Notes: generated from the sequence alone by a model not told the origin. 64,000 nt of DNA from an uncultured Prevotella sp. (GCA_937895845.1 CALBLK010000029.1:19664-83663), one strand, 5' to 3'. Shown: positions 8,467 through 17,569, counted from the first letter of the stretch. Numbers and translations: made by a program.

Positions 8467-8509
8467 CATTTTTACACACACTGGATGAACAAACACCGGC
8501 CATTGTCGC

Positions 8510-8517
8510 TATCTTTG
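8510..8517 (+). promoter_or_regulatory. -7 box for the secreted-protein/pectate-lyase unit
   Basis: TATCTTTG fits TAnnTTTG; the ATG at 8612 is 94 bases downstream. Confidence 0.5.
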
Positions 8518-8611
8518 TGAATGGAGCGGAAAGAGCCGCGCCGGAAAACAGCTACTTACCTATTATATATCACAAACAACTACTTACCATTATAACAAGC
8601 GCAACTCTCCT

Positions 8612-8974
8612 ATGGGAAAGACAGCTATCTGCACCGCCGCCATGGCCATCATCTCCATGACGGCGGCAGCCGACACCAGACAGCGGGTGACGGCGGGCGG
8701 CGAGACGGTAGACAAGACCGTGGCCGCCATCACCTTTGACGGCGACAACGTGACCCTGGCCTTCGACGACAGCACCTGCATGACGGCCGACATGGGCGGG
8801 GTGAGCATCGCCATGGACTATGGCAGCGGGGGGACAGCCGTAGCCAGCCCCACCGCCAGCCCCACTGCCTGCAGCCCCGCCGTGAACCTGAAAGGGCAGC
8901 GCGCGGCAAGCCGCGGCGCGCAGCGGCCAAGGGGCATCTACATCACCGGCGGCAAGAAGCGCATCGCCAGGTAA
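8612..8974 (+). CDS. Small secreted protein with a GIYI-GGKK tail
   Basis: 120 residues. MGKTAICTAAMAIISMTAAA is a probable signal peptide. The centre (AAITFDGDNVTLAFDDST then TADMGGVSIAMDYG) matches a short domain often attached to Prevotella secreted polysaccharide-active proteins. A Ser/Thr/Pro/Ala linker leads to NLKGQR and a closing GIYITGGKKRIAR, the conserved C-terminal tail proposed for surface sorting. It precedes the pectate lyase by 76 bases on the same strand and probably shares its transcript; a role in pectin use is inferred from position only. Confidence 0.65.
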   Translation: MGKTAICTAAMAIISMTAAADTRQRVTAGGETVDKTVAAITFDGDNVTLAFDDSTCMTADMGGVSIAMDYGSGGTAVASPTASPTACSPAVNLKGQRAASRGAQRPRGIYITGGKKRIAR

Positions 8975-9050
8975 GGCGGGCGCCAAAGACGCCTCGCCAC
9001 GCAAGGCAGAAGAACAACCTTACACTCCCAAACAAGCAACACTCACAACA

Positions 9051-11450
9051 ATGAAACGCAACTACCGTCACATCATAGCACTGGTGGCACTGCTCCTCGC
9101 GGGCGCCGCCACCCGCACCGGCGCGCAGTCGTGGGACTTCGGCGCGCTGACGGAGGCCGACAGGGCCAGCCTCAACGCAGACACGGACAACTGGACCTAC
9201 GACAGCACGAACAGGCGGTGGAAGAACACCAAGGCCATGGCGGCAGCGCCGCTGGCGGCCAATGGCGCCGAGCTGGACTTCGCCCGGGGGCTGCTGCTCA
9301 CGGTGACGGGGGCCGACAGGCTGCGCGTGGACACCAAGAAGCGCTCGCTCACGCTCAACGGCGCCGGCGGCCGGGTGACCATACCGGCGCTGAAGGCGGG
9401 CACGGCGGTGACGGTGGTGTGCCAGAGCAGCAGCTCGTCGGCCGAGCGCGGGCTGACCCCGACAAACCTCAGGGTGACAGAGGGCTTCGCCAAGTCGGCC
9501 GCCAGGACAACGAACAGGGGCACGGTGGAGGCCGACGGTGACGTGACACTGACGGCCGACGGCGGACTCTACCTGTACACCATCACGGCGGGCGGCAGCG
9601 CACCGGGCGGCGGCAGCGGCCAGGAGGGGGGCGGCAGCGCCACGGCCCCGCACGCCACGAGGATGGACATGGGCCGCAACCAGGCGGTGCTCACCACCCT
9701 TGACGGCACGCTGGCCTACTACAACACGGCGGACGTGGCACGGATGGACATCGACAATGCCGGGGGCACGGTGACCGTGAGCGGCAAGGAGGGCGGCTGG
9801 CACGACACGTTCACAGAGGCGGTGGCCGGCATCGACTTCATGAAGGCGGAGGGGCCAGGCACCGCCCCCGCGCTCGACAACCGCGGGGTGACCCTCACCG
9901 AGGCGCGCGGATGGCTGGAGGCGGCCTACGTGAAATGGCTGCCCCTGGAGGGGGCCTCGGCCTACCGCGTCTACGTGCGCGGCGGACAGTATGCCGACTT
10001 CACGGCCATCGACAGCGAACTGGTGCGCAACTACGGCACTTACCTGCGGGCCGACGTGCCCGGACTGCGCGCCGGCACCGGCTACGCACTGCGCGTGGTG
10101 CCGGTCGCCGGCGGCGCCGAGGACACGGGCCGGGCGAGCACGGCCAGCGGCATCAGCGTGGCGGCCCACGACCGCTCGGGCTTCGCCCACACCGGCGACA
10201 CGGCCGTGGGGGCCTACAACAACGACGGCACGCTGAAAGCCGGCGCGCGCGTGGTCTACGTGACAGGCCGCACGGCCAAGACGGTGACCCTCGACGTGGC
10301 GACCGACAGCAAGGGGCAGACAAAGACCTTCACCGGACTGCAGGCCATCGTGAACGCCTACCAGAAGGGACTGGAGAAGCGGCCGCTGGCCATCCGCCTC
10401 GTCGGCACCGTGCGCGACACGGACATGGACTACTTCGGCAGCAAGGCCGAGGGACTGCAAATCAAGGGCCGGGGCAACGGCAGGGCGATGAACATCACGG
10501 TGGAGGGCGTCGGCGAGGACGCCACCATCTGGGGCTTCGGACTGCTGCTGCGCAACGCCGTGAGCGTGGAGCTGCGCAACTTCGCCATCATGCTGTGCAT
10601 GGACGACGCCGTGAGCTTGGACACGGACAACCGCCACTGCTGGGTTCACCACCTTGACCTGTTCTACGGGAAGACCGGCGGCGACGCCGACCAGGCCAAG
10701 GGCGACGGAACCATCGACGTGAAGGGCAACTCGCAGCTCGTCACCATCGCCTACAACCACTTCTGGGACAGCGGAAAGGCGTCGCTCTGCGGCATGAAGA
10801 GCGAGAGCGGGCCCAACTACATCTGCTACCACCACAACTGGTTCGACCACAGCGACTCGCGCCACCCGAGGGTGCGCACCATGTCGGTACACGTGTGGAA
10901 CAACTACTACGATGGCTGCGCCAAGTATGGCGTGGGGGCCACCATGGGCGCAAGCGTGTTCATGGAGGCCAACTTCTTCCGCGCCACCAAGAACCCGGCG
11001 CTCATCTCGCAGCAGGGCACCGACGCCAGGGGCGACGGCACGTTCTCGGGCGAGGCCGGCGGCCTCATCAAGAGCTTCGGCAACGTGTACGCCGAGAAGG
11101 GGGCGAGCGCCAACTACACCCCCGTGACCCAGCGCGCCAGCGCGACCGGCTTCGACTGCTACGAGGCGGCCGCGCGCGACGAGGAGGTGCCCCCGTCGGT
11201 GAGGGCGCTCGTGGGGCAGACCGCCTACAACAACTTTGACACCGACCCGGCGCACACCTACCCCTACACGCCGCTGCGCGCCATCGACGTGCCGGCGGCC
11301 GTGACCGGCTGGCTCGGCGCGGGACGGATGAACAAGGGCGACTTCAGATGGACGTTCGGCAACGCCACGGCAGACACCGACTACGGGGTGGACCGCGCGC
11401 TGAAAGCGGCGCTAGAGAACTACAGGGGCGGCCTGGCGGACGGAGAGTGA
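9051..11450 (+). CDS. Secreted PL1-family pectate lyase with N-terminal modules
   Basis: 799 residues with a signal peptide (MKRNYRHIIALVALLLAGAATRTGAQS). Residues about 25-185 are a beta-sandwich opening WDFGALTEAD, followed by a Gly-rich linker and a small domain (MDMGRNQAVLTTLDG) related to the centre of the preceding small protein. A fibronectin-III-like domain (about 285-365) comes next. The C-terminal half is a right-handed beta-helix of the PL1 pectate lyase family: DAVSLDTDNRHCWVHHLDLF, DGTIDVKGNSQLVTIAYNHF and HHNWFDHSDSRHPRVR, where R604 and R607 frame the His-Pro of the conserved catalytic Arg site. It would cleave polygalacturonate by beta-elimination outside the cell. High GC with strong Ala/Gly bias is normal for this window. 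Confidence 0.9.
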   Translation: MKRNYRHIIALVALLLAGAATRTGAQSWDFGALTEADRASLNADTDNWTYDSTNRRWKNTKAMAAAPLAANGAELDFARGLLLTVTGADRLRVDTKKRSLTLNGAGGRVTIPALKAGTAVTVVCQSSSSSAERGLTPTNLRVTEGFAKSAARTTNRGTVEADGDVTLTADGGLYLYTITAGGSAPGGGSGQEGGGSATAPHATRMDMGRNQAVLTTLDGTLAYYNTADVARMDIDNAGGTVTVSGKEGGWHDTFTEAVAGIDFMKAEGPGTAPALDNRGVTLTEARGWLEAAYVKWLPLEGASAYRVYVRGGQYADFTAIDSELVRNYGTYLRADVPGLRAGTGYALRVVPVAGGAEDTGRASTASGISVAAHDRSGFAHTGDTAVGAYNNDGTLKAGARVVYVTGRTAKTVTLDVATDSKGQTKTFTGLQAIVNAYQKGLEKRPLAIRLVGTVRDTDMDYFGSKAEGLQIKGRGNGRAMNITVEGVGEDATIWGFGLLLRNAVSVELRNFAIMLCMDDAVSLDTDNRHCWVHHLDLFYGKTGGDADQAKGDGTIDVKGNSQLVTIAYNHFWDSGKASLCGMKSESGPNYICYHHNWFDHSDSRHPRVRTMSVHVWNNYYDGCAKYGVGATMGASVFMEANFFRATKNPALISQQGTDARGDGTFSGEAGGLIKSFGNVYAEKGASANYTPVTQRASATGFDCYEAAARDEEVPPSVRALVGQTAYNNFDTDPAHTYPYTPLRAIDVPAAVTGWLGAGRMNKGDFRWTFGNATADTDYGVDRALKAALENYRGGLADGE

Positions 11451-11563
11451 CAGCCTCGGCAGCGGCGAGCCAAGGAGGGGGCGGCGGCGCGAAGCCCGGC
11501 AGGCGATTCGGGGCAAGACGAAGAAAAAGGGGGCTTTTGTTAGGAAATTTGGAGAAAATGGCC

Positions 11564-11571
11564 TACATTTG
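11564..11571 (+). promoter_or_regulatory. -7 box for the DUF3332 gene
   Basis: TACATTTG fits TAnnTTTG, 65 bases before the ATG at 11636. The 11451-11563 interval before it shows no gene. Confidence 0.5.
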
Positions 11572-11635
11572 TAACCGTAAAGAACAACAAGAGAACAACA
11601 AACGTTTATCAACCACATTTCAAAACCAAGACAAG

Positions 11636-12169
11636 ATGAAGAAAACATTTCTCTGCCTGGTGGCCGGAGCGGTGCTCACCACCTCATGTATCGGTTCGTT
11701 CGGACTGTTTAACAAACTGCTGGGCTGGAACAAGGGCCTGAGCAACAAGTTTGTCAACGAACTTGTGTTCATCGTGATTTCACCCGCCTATGGCGTCGCA
11801 AGCGTGGTCGACCTGCTCGTGCTCAACACGGTCGAGTTCTGGACCGGCAGCAACCCCGTGGCCAAGGTGGGCCATGTGGACAACGTGTGGGGCCGGGACG
11901 GCAAGATGTATGCCGTGAAGACGCTGAAGAACGGCTACGAGGTGACCCGCCCCACGGGCGACAAGGTGTACTTCGTGTACAACAAGAAGGACAACAGCTG
12001 GTCGATGGAGGAGAACGGCGTGCAGAAGGAGCTGTTCCGCTACAACGCCGACGGCACCGTCAAGGCCATCCTTCCCAACGGCGAGAGCCTTGACGTGGCA
12101 GCCAGCGAGCAGGGCATGTACCGGCTGCGCATGGCCTGCAACAACGGCACTTTCTTTGCCATGAACTGA
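11636..12169 (+). CDS. DUF3332 family lipoprotein
   Basis: 177 residues. MKKTFLCLVAGAVLTTSC gives a lipobox with C18, so I start at 11636. The segment FNKLLGWNKGLSNKFVNELV followed by PAYGVASVVDLLVLNTVEFW is the DUF3332 signature, with one or two hydrophobic stretches. The rest (VTRPTGDKVYFVYNKKDNSW, FRYNADGTVKAILPNG) is a beta-repeat tail. Function is unknown in the family. It has its own promoter and is followed by two tandem hairpins. Confidence 0.85.
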   Translation: MKKTFLCLVAGAVLTTSCIGSFGLFNKLLGWNKGLSNKFVNELVFIVISPAYGVASVVDLLVLNTVEFWTGSNPVAKVGHVDNVWGRDGKMYAVKTLKNGYEVTRPTGDKVYFVYNKKDNSWSMEENGVQKELFRYNADGTVKAILPNGESLDVAASEQGMYRLRMACNNGTFFAMN

Positions 12170-12177
12170 CTCTGAAG

Positions 12178-12206
12178 GTCCGGCTGCCTTGCAGCGGCAG
12201 CCGGAC
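12178..12206. terminator. First of two tandem hairpins
   Basis: Arms GTCCGGCTGCC and GGCAGCCGGAC (11 bp, loop of seven bases) lie nine bases after the DUF3332 stop. Confidence 0.55.
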
Positions 12207-12211
12207 ATAAA

Positions 12212-12254
12212 CGCAGCGGCGCCCCTCCCGGTATGCGGGAGGGGCGCCGCTGCG
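12212..12254. terminator. Second, very long hairpin between convergent genes
   Basis: A perfect 19-bp stem (12212-12230 with 12236-12254) closes a 5-base loop GTATG. It begins six bases after the first hairpin and lies between the DUF3332 gene and the M16 protease gene. Probably bidirectional; no U-tract. Confidence 0.55.
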
Positions 12255-12301
12255 CGTGCTTGGGGGATGGCCGCGGGCCGTCCCCCCGCGGATGCCGGCG
12301 C

Positions 12302-13585
12302 TCACCCGGGACTGAACACAAGCGTGGTCATCAGGCCGGGGTCGAAGACCTGGGCCGCCACCTGCTGCAGCTCGGTGGCGGTGAGCGCGTCGAGCTGGGC
12401 GAACAGGCGGCTGACATCCTTCTCCCAGCCGCGGTGCAGGTAGCTCTTGGCAAAGTCGAGGGCGAAGCTCTCGCGGCTGTCGCAGGCCACGGCAATCTGG
12501 CCCTTGAGCTGCTTCTTGGCCGCGCGGAGCTGGGACGGGGTCAGCTCGCGGCCGGCCATGCGGTCGAGCTCGCGGCGCACCAGCCGGCGGCAGCGCGCGG
12601 CGTCGTGGGGGTCGCAGCCGAAATAGACGCACCACACGCCGGTGTCCGAATAGCTCGCCATGGAGCTCTCGACCGCGTAGACCAGTCCGTTGCGCTCGCG
12701 CAGCGACAGGTTGAGCCGCGCGTTCATGCCCGGCCCGCCAAGGATGTTGTTGAGCAGGTAGAGCGCGATGCGCCGGCTGTCGGTCACAGGAAAGGTGCGG
12801 TTGCCCATCATCACGTGGGCCTGGTGGGTGGGGCGCTGCACAACGGCCTCCTGCGGACAGTAGGGCGGCAGCGGGCCGGCCCCGGCGCCGGCAGCGGGTG
12901 CGCCCGGGATGGCCGCTCCGGCGGCCGCCCCCGCGGCAGCGCGGGCGGCGGGCGGCGCGGCAATGTCGGCCGTGTGGCGCTCGAGGAGGCGCACCAGCCG
13001 GGCGAAGTCAAGGTCGCCGTAGGCAAAGAAGATGGCGTTGGCGGGACGGTAGTGGCGCGCGGCGAAGCGGCGCAGGTCGGCCGAGCGGTAAGTGCGCAGC
13101 CGGCCGGCGGCGCCCAGGATGTTGTGCCCCAGCGGGTGGCCGGCAAAGAGCAGGTTCTCGAACTCGTCGTAGATAAGCTCGGCCGGCGTGTCGTTGTAGC
13201 TCTCAATCTCGTCGCAGATCACCTCCACCTCCCTGTCAAGCTCGGCCTGGGGGTACTGGCTGCGGAACACGATGTCGGTGAGCAGGTCGACGGCGCGGCC
13301 GATGTCATCCTTCAGGATGGCGGCATGGTACATGGTGTCCTCCTTGTTGGTGAACGCGTTGAGGTCGCCCCCCACGCGCTCCAGGCAGTTCATGATGTGC
13401 CAGGCGCGCCGCCGCGCCGTTCCCTTGAACGCGGCATGCTCGCAAAAGTGGGCCAGGCCCTCCTCGCCCGGCAGCTCGTTGCGCGTGCCGGCGGCGATGC
13501 CATAGCCGCAGTAGACCACCGGCGAGGCGGACGGCAGGTGGATGATGCGGAGGCCATTGGCCAGAGTATGGGTGTTGTATCTCAT
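12302..13585 (-). CDS. M16 family zinc peptidase
   Basis: 427 residues, no signal peptide, so cytoplasmic or exported by another route. The inverted zinc site is intact: H46-F-C-E49-H50 with downstream E119 and E126 in REVEVICDEI. The second half has the M16 C-terminal fold with NARLNLSLRERNGLVYAVES, the R/Y motif of the partner domain. It resembles the single-chain about 420-residue processing-peptidase-like proteins. Oddity: an Ala/Gly/Pro-rich insert near residues 208-236 between the two domains. It is transcribed away from the pfkB-type gene; TATTTTTG at 13604-13597 is a likely -7 box. Confidence 0.92.
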   Translation of the reverse strand: MRYNTHTLANGLRIIHLPSASPVVYCGYGIAAGTRNELPGEEGLAHFCEHAAFKGTARRRAWHIMNCLERVGGDLNAFTNKEDTMYHAAILKDDIGRAVDLLTDIVFRSQYPQAELDREVEVICDEIESYNDTPAELIYDEFENLLFAGHPLGHNILGAAGRLRTYRSADLRRFAARHYRPANAIFFAYGDLDFARLVRLLERHTADIAAPPAARAAAGAAAGAAIPGAPAAGAGAGPLPPYCPQEAVVQRPTHQAHVMMGNRTFPVTDSRRIALYLLNNILGGPGMNARLNLSLRERNGLVYAVESSMASYSDTGVWCVYFGCDPHDAARCRRLVRRELDRMAGRELTPSQLRAAKKQLKGQIAVACDSRESFALDFAKSYLHRGWEKDVSRLFAQLDALTATELQQVAAQVFDPGLMTTLVFSPG

Positions 13586-13596
13586 AAAAACAGGCG

Positions 13597-13604
13597 CAAA
13601 AATA
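13597..13604 (-). promoter_or_regulatory. -7 box for the M16 peptidase
   Basis: TATTTTTG on the minus strand, 11 bases before the ATG at 13585, which would give a very short leader. Confidence 0.45.
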
Positions 13605-13687
13605 CGAATTTTTAGTTTGTTTTCTGCCGAAAAATTAAGATATTTGCAGCCAGATTAGACAGGTGATTGAAATCATTTGATACAGCC

Positions 13688-14629
13688 ATGCGAAAAGTTA
13701 TAGGTATTGGCGAGACCGTGCTCGACATCATCTTCCGCGGCGACGACCCGGTTGGGGCGGTGCCCGGAGGCTCGGTGTTCAACGGCATCATCTCGCTGGG
13801 GCGCGCCGGGGTGCCCGCCACCTTCATCAGCGAGGCCGGCAACGACCGCGTGGGCCGGCGCATCATCGGCTTTCTGGAGGAGAACGGGGTGGACGGCAGC
13901 CATGTCTGCGTGTACCCCGGGAGCAAGTCGCCCATATCGCTGGCCTTTCTCAACGGCAGCAACGACGCGGAGTACATCTTCTACAAGGACCATCCGCACG
14001 ACCAGCTCGACTTTGCCTACCCCGACGTGCAGCCCGACGACGTGGTGATGTTCGGCTCCTACTATGCCGTGAACCCGGTCATCCGCCCGCAGGTGGTGGG
14101 CTTCCTGGAGTACGCGCGCAAGCGGGGGGCCATTCTCTACTACGACGTGAACTTCCGCGCGTCGCACCGCGACGACGTGATCCGCGTGACCCCGAACATC
14201 CTGGAGAACCTGGAGTATGCCGACATCGTGCGCGGCAGCGTGGACGACTTCGAGGTGATGTTCCACAAGTCTGACCCCGACGCCATCTACCGCAGCGACA
14301 TCGCCTTCTACTCAAAGAAGTTCATCTGCACCCAGGGTGCCGGGCCGGTAGAGCTGCGGGCCGAGGGCGGACTGAGCAAGCGGTATCCCGTGACGGCGAC
14401 CGACACGGTGAGCACCATCGGGGCCGGCGACAACTTCAACGCCGGTTTCGTCTACGGGATGGTACGCTACGGCATCACGCGGGCCGACATTGAGCGCGGC
14501 CTCAGCGAGGAGCAGTGGGACAGGCTGGTGCACCAGGCGCAGCGCTTCTCGGCCGACTGCTGCAAGAGCATCGGCAACAGCATCAGCAGGGAGTTTGGCG
14601 AGGCACTGAGAAACGCCCCTGCCGACTGA
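13688..14629 (+). CDS. PfkB family sugar kinase
   Basis: 313 residues. N-terminal GIGETVLDIIF and PGGSVFN (G27-G28) bind sugar; GAGDNFNAGF near the end carries D248, the catalytic base, and the anion hole. It would use ATP to phosphorylate a sugar such as fructose in the cytoplasm; the family (fructokinase, ribokinase, 2-keto-3-deoxygluconate kinase) does not reveal the substrate. ATG 13688 is chosen because the upstream TTG has no support; GATATTTG at 13639-13646 is a near-consensus -7 box. A hairpin overlaps its stop codon. Confidence 0.88.
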   Translation: MRKVIGIGETVLDIIFRGDDPVGAVPGGSVFNGIISLGRAGVPATFISEAGNDRVGRRIIGFLEENGVDGSHVCVYPGSKSPISLAFLNGSNDAEYIFYKDHPHDQLDFAYPDVQPDDVVMFGSYYAVNPVIRPQVVGFLEYARKRGAILYYDVNFRASHRDDVIRVTPNILENLEYADIVRGSVDDFEVMFHKSDPDAIYRSDIAFYSKKFICTQGAGPVELRAEGGLSKRYPVTATDTVSTIGAGDNFNAGFVYGMVRYGITRADIERGLSEEQWDRLVHQAQRFSADCCKSIGNSISREFGEALRNAPAD

Positions 14630-14643
14630 CACTGCGGCAGGGG
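14616..14643. terminator. Hairpin over the pfkB-type stop codon
   Basis: CCCCTGCCG (14616-14624) pairs with CGGCAGGGG (14635-14643) around a 10-base loop containing the TGA. It separates two convergent genes. Confidence 0.5.
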
Positions 14644-14677
14644 TCAAGGGCAGGCCGGGGCGGGGAAAAAGGGCCGG

Positions 14678-16048
14678 CTACCGGGGACAGACCAAGCCGG
14701 CCCGGGGGTAGCCGTACCAGTCGGCGGCCTTGGAGCGGTCCCTTGCCCACTCGCCGAACGAGTGCCCCCGGGTCTGGTAGGCGCCGCCAAGCACGTTGCT
14801 GATGGGGCTGGAGCCAATGGGTGTGCCCTCGACCGGGTAGCTGAACACGCCGGGGACGGCGATGGCCCAGGGGAAGTTGTCGGCATAGGCCGTGCTGCCT
14901 TCGCGCCAGCGGTGCACCACCTCGTCCTGCTTGAACGCAAGGGTGTGCACCTCGTAGCAAGCTCCGTTGAACTCCTCAATGATGAAGAGGTCTGCCTTGT
15001 CGGGCGCAAAGCGGGCAAAGGCGGCAGAGTCCCTGAAATATAAGGTATAGACACTGGCGGGCAGCCGGTCTTCGGCAACGGTCTCGCCACCTGCGCCGGG
15101 CGCAGCCTTGGTGTTGTAATAGCGCCGCTTGGCGTCGCCCTCCTCCTTTTCGCCGCCGCTGATGGCATAGTGAGCGTCATTGAAAAGGGGGATGACCACA
15201 TCCTGCCCGTCGAGGGCGGTGAGGAAGCTGCGCCCGTCATCGCCACCCTTATGCAGCAGGGTGTTGTAGCGTTCGATGTCATAGAAGCCGAGCGACGGAC
15301 GGCCCGGCGCTGCCTCAAGGCCGAAAGTGCCGCCCACACAGGCCGCGCTCACGCCCTTGAGGCGCAGGGCGGCGGCAATGGGCTTCAGCGACCCTACGGC
15401 CCTCAGGCCAACCCTGGCCACCAGCGTGTCGCACTGCGCGCCGGCGCGCCGGTGCCTCTTCTCCAGCTGCAGCCCCATCACCACATCGTTGAAGTCGCAG
15501 TCGCCGGGCGCGGGGAAGTTGTCCTCGTAGCAGTAGGTCAGGCCCGTGCCGGCGGCCTTCAGCCGGGCGGCCTCAGCGGGACTGATGCGGCAGGCGGCCA
15601 GCGGGCGGGAGCCGGCAGCGGCATCGCCCACCTCGAGGGCCGTCTCGCCGCCACTGACCGGCGCGGGGCAGACGGTCATAACGCCCGCGCTGTCGGCAAC
15701 GGCCACATAGACAAGGGGCGACGACAGGGGGTAGCTGACAGCTGTGACGAGCGTCTGGCCGCCGGCCACGCTGCCACACGCCAGCAGTCCGGCAGCGCCG
15801 GCGCTGTCGGGCTGCTGCGAAAACACCTTCACAGTGTAGCTGCCCGGCCGGCCCATGCGCACGGTGACGCGCATCAGCGTGGTGCCGGTGGTGCTCCACT
15901 GCTGGCCAGGGTCAATGCCTTTCACGGGGAAGGAGGCCCTTACCTGCTCAATATAGGTGTCTTCGACAAACAGATCGGTGTCCTTGCAGGCACAGAGGCA
16001 CACCGACACCAGGCCTGCACAGGCAAGCAGTCTAACGCTGTTTTTCAT
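14678..16048 (-). CDS. LruC domain lipoprotein
   Basis: 456 residues from ATG 16048. MKNSVRLLACAGLVSVCLCAC supplies a lipobox (C21). The first 150 residues are a beta-sandwich-like region; TYCYEDNFPAPGDCDFNDVV is the acidic DxDFND motif that opens the LruC/DUF4842 domain, which fills the rest and includes FNDAHYAISGGEKEEGD, YTLYFRDSAAFARF and WAIAVPGVFSYPVEG. The family takes its name from a Leptospira outer-membrane lipoprotein; its role in Bacteroidota is not established. TACATTTG on the minus strand at 16112-16105 is a plausible promoter. Confidence 0.85.
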   Translation of the reverse strand: MKNSVRLLACAGLVSVCLCACKDTDLFVEDTYIEQVRASFPVKGIDPGQQWSTTGTTLMRVTVRMGRPGSYTVKVFSQQPDSAGAAGLLACGSVAGGQTLVTAVSYPLSSPLVYVAVADSAGVMTVCPAPVSGGETALEVGDAAAGSRPLAACRISPAEAARLKAAGTGLTYCYEDNFPAPGDCDFNDVVMGLQLEKRHRRAGAQCDTLVARVGLRAVGSLKPIAAALRLKGVSAACVGGTFGLEAAPGRPSLGFYDIERYNTLLHKGGDDGRSFLTALDGQDVVIPLFNDAHYAISGGEKEEGDAKRRYYNTKAAPGAGGETVAEDRLPASVYTLYFRDSAAFARFAPDKADLFIIEEFNGACYEVHTLAFKQDEVVHRWREGSTAYADNFPWAIAVPGVFSYPVEGTPIGSSPISNVLGGAYQTRGHSFGEWARDRSKAADWYGYPRAGLVCPR

Positions 16049-16104
16049 CTTTTCCGGGGTTAAAAGTGGCAGTCTTGCCGGCTTTTCAGTCAACCGGCCT
16101 GTTG

Positions 16105-16112
16105 CAAATGTA
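16105..16112 (-). promoter_or_regulatory. -7 box for the LruC gene
   Basis: TACATTTG on the minus strand, 57 bases before the ATG at 16048. Confidence 0.5.
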
Positions 16113-16307
16113 GGCATTTCGCGTGACAGAAGCCTCCCGCCCGCCCGGCAATTAGCTTTATTTAACCAAAAACGGCCGTCAGAACGAAAGGCCGGCGACC
16201 GGGGTTCAGCCCAGGCCATTCTGGCTTTCTGCGGTGAGGATAAGATTCTCACGCCCGGAAAAGGACAAGTAGTTGCCCTTTTCTCTCGGTTTACCGAATT
16301 TTTGCAC

Positions 16308-16315
16308 TACCTTTG
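16308..16315 (+). promoter_or_regulatory. -7 box for the SpmAB-flippase-peptidase run
   Basis: TACCTTTG fits TAnnTTTG, 19 bases before the ATG at 16334. Confidence 0.55.
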
Positions 16316-16333
16316 CACACACAACGGAACGAC

Positions 16334-17569
16334 ATGGTACTCAACTATATTTGGACAGCCTTCTTTCTGACTGCCTTCGCAATAGCCACGGTGAAGCTGG
16401 TGTTCCTTGGCGACTTCGGGGTCTTCCCGGCCATCATCGACGCCACGTTCGCCTCGTCGAAGACCGCGTTCGAGATTTCGCTGGGCCTCACCGGCGTGCT
16501 CTCCCTGTGGCTGGGCATCATGAAGATTGGCGAGCGCGGGGGCGTGGTCAGCCTGCTGGCGCGCGCGCTCAGCCCGGTGTTCGCGCGGCTGTTTCCCGAC
16601 ATTCCCAAGGGGCACCCCGTGACGGGAAGCATCTTCATGAACATTGCGGCCAACATGCTGGGCCTTGACAACGCGGCCACCCCGCTCGGGCTGAAGGCCA
16701 TGGAGCAGCTGCAGGAGCTGAACCCGCGCAAGGACACGGCCTCCAACCCGATGATTATGTTCCTGGTGCTCAACACGAGCGGGCTCACCATCATCCCCGT
16801 GAGCATCATGGTTTACCGCGCCCAGCTGGGCGCGGCGCAGCCCACCGACATCTTTATCCCCATCCTGCTGGCCACGTTCTTCTCGACACTGGCCGGCATC
16901 GTGGTGACCAGCGCCTACCAGCGCATCAACCTTCTGAACCGCACGCTGCTGCTCACGCTGGGCGGCATGTGCCTGGCGGTGGCGCTGGTCATCTGGGGCT
17001 TCGGCCAGATGGACCGCGCCACGATGGACCGCGCGAGCACCACCACGGCCAACATCCTGCTGGCGGGCATCATCACGGGGTTCATCGTGGCGGGCATGCG
17101 CAAGCGCATCAACGTCTACGACGCGTTTATCGAGGGGGCCAAGGAGGGCTTTCACACGGCGGTGCGCATCATCCCCTACCTGGTGGCCATCCTGGTGGGC
17201 ATCGGGGTGTTCCGCGCCTCGGGGGCGATGGACCTGCTTGTCGGGGGCGTGCGCGCCGCGGTCGAAGGCCTCGGGGGCGACAGCGACTTTGTGGGCGCGC
17301 TGCCCACGGCGCTGATGAAGCCGCTCTCGGGCAGCGGGGCGCGCGGCATGATGGTCGACGCCATGACCACCTACGGGGCCGACTCGTTTGTGGGGCGGCT
17401 GAGCTGCGTGTTCCAAGGCTCCACCGACACCACGTTCTACATCCTGGCGGTCTACTTCGGCAGCGTCGGCGTGCGCCACACGCGCCACGCCGTGGCCTGC
17501 GGGCTGCTGGCCGACCTGGCCGGCGTGCTGGCCGCCATCGCCATCTGCTACCTTTTCTTCCAGGGCTGA
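16334..17569 (+). CDS. SpmA/SpmB-type nucleoside-recognition membrane protein (fused)
   Basis: 411 residues. Two Gate-domain halves are joined: the SpmA-like half has GLTGVLSLWLGIMKIGERGG and NIAANMLGLDNAATPLG; the SpmB-like half has RIIPYLVAILVGIGVFRASG, PTALMKPLSGSGARGMM and QGSTDTTFYILAVYFGSVG. About ten membrane spans. In Bacillus the two halves are separate spore-maturation proteins; the fused form is the usual one in non-sporing Bacteroidota, where its cargo is unknown. It is 40 bases upstream of the flippase gene on the same strand. Confidence 0.88.
   Translation: MVLNYIWTAFFLTAFAIATVKLVFLGDFGVFPAIIDATFASSKTAFEISLGLTGVLSLWLGIMKIGERGGVVSLLARALSPVFARLFPDIPKGHPVTGSIFMNIAANMLGLDNAATPLGLKAMEQLQELNPRKDTASNPMIMFLVLNTSGLTIIPVSIMVYRAQLGAAQPTDIFIPILLATFFSTLAGIVVTSAYQRINLLNRTLLLTLGGMCLAVALVIWGFGQMDRATMDRASTTTANILLAGIITGFIVAGMRKRINVYDAFIEGAKEGFHTAVRIIPYLVAILVGIGVFRASGAMDLLVGGVRAAVEGLGGDSDFVGALPTALMKPLSGSGARGMMVDAMTTYGADSFVGRLSCVFQGSTDTTFYILAVYFGSVGVRHTRHAVACGLLADLAGVLAAIAICYLFFQG

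Larger units (their letters stand above)
7690..8611. other. Intergenic region with repeats and regulatory sites
   Basis: No credible gene lies here; the short open frames have no family features. From right to left on the minus strand it contains the lipoprotein leader and a -7 box at 7845-7852. It then holds one copy of a repeated element (7967-8110), a 15-base direct repeat (8150-8164, 8216-8230), a 16-base LacI-type palindrome (8451-8466) and the promoter of the gene at 8612 (8510-8517). CTACTTACC occurs at 8552-8560 and 8580-8588 in the leader of that gene. Confidence 0.7.

Noticed and set aside
7972..8503. Several 60-108 residue open frames in the 8-kb intergenic region
   Set aside because: They share short stretches (LPLHKR) with frames near 51 kb only because the repeated DNA element is the same; no start signals or family features.
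16334..17569. Evidence for sporulation
   Set aside because: The SpmA/SpmB fold is widespread in non-sporing bacteria and no other sporulation gene is present.
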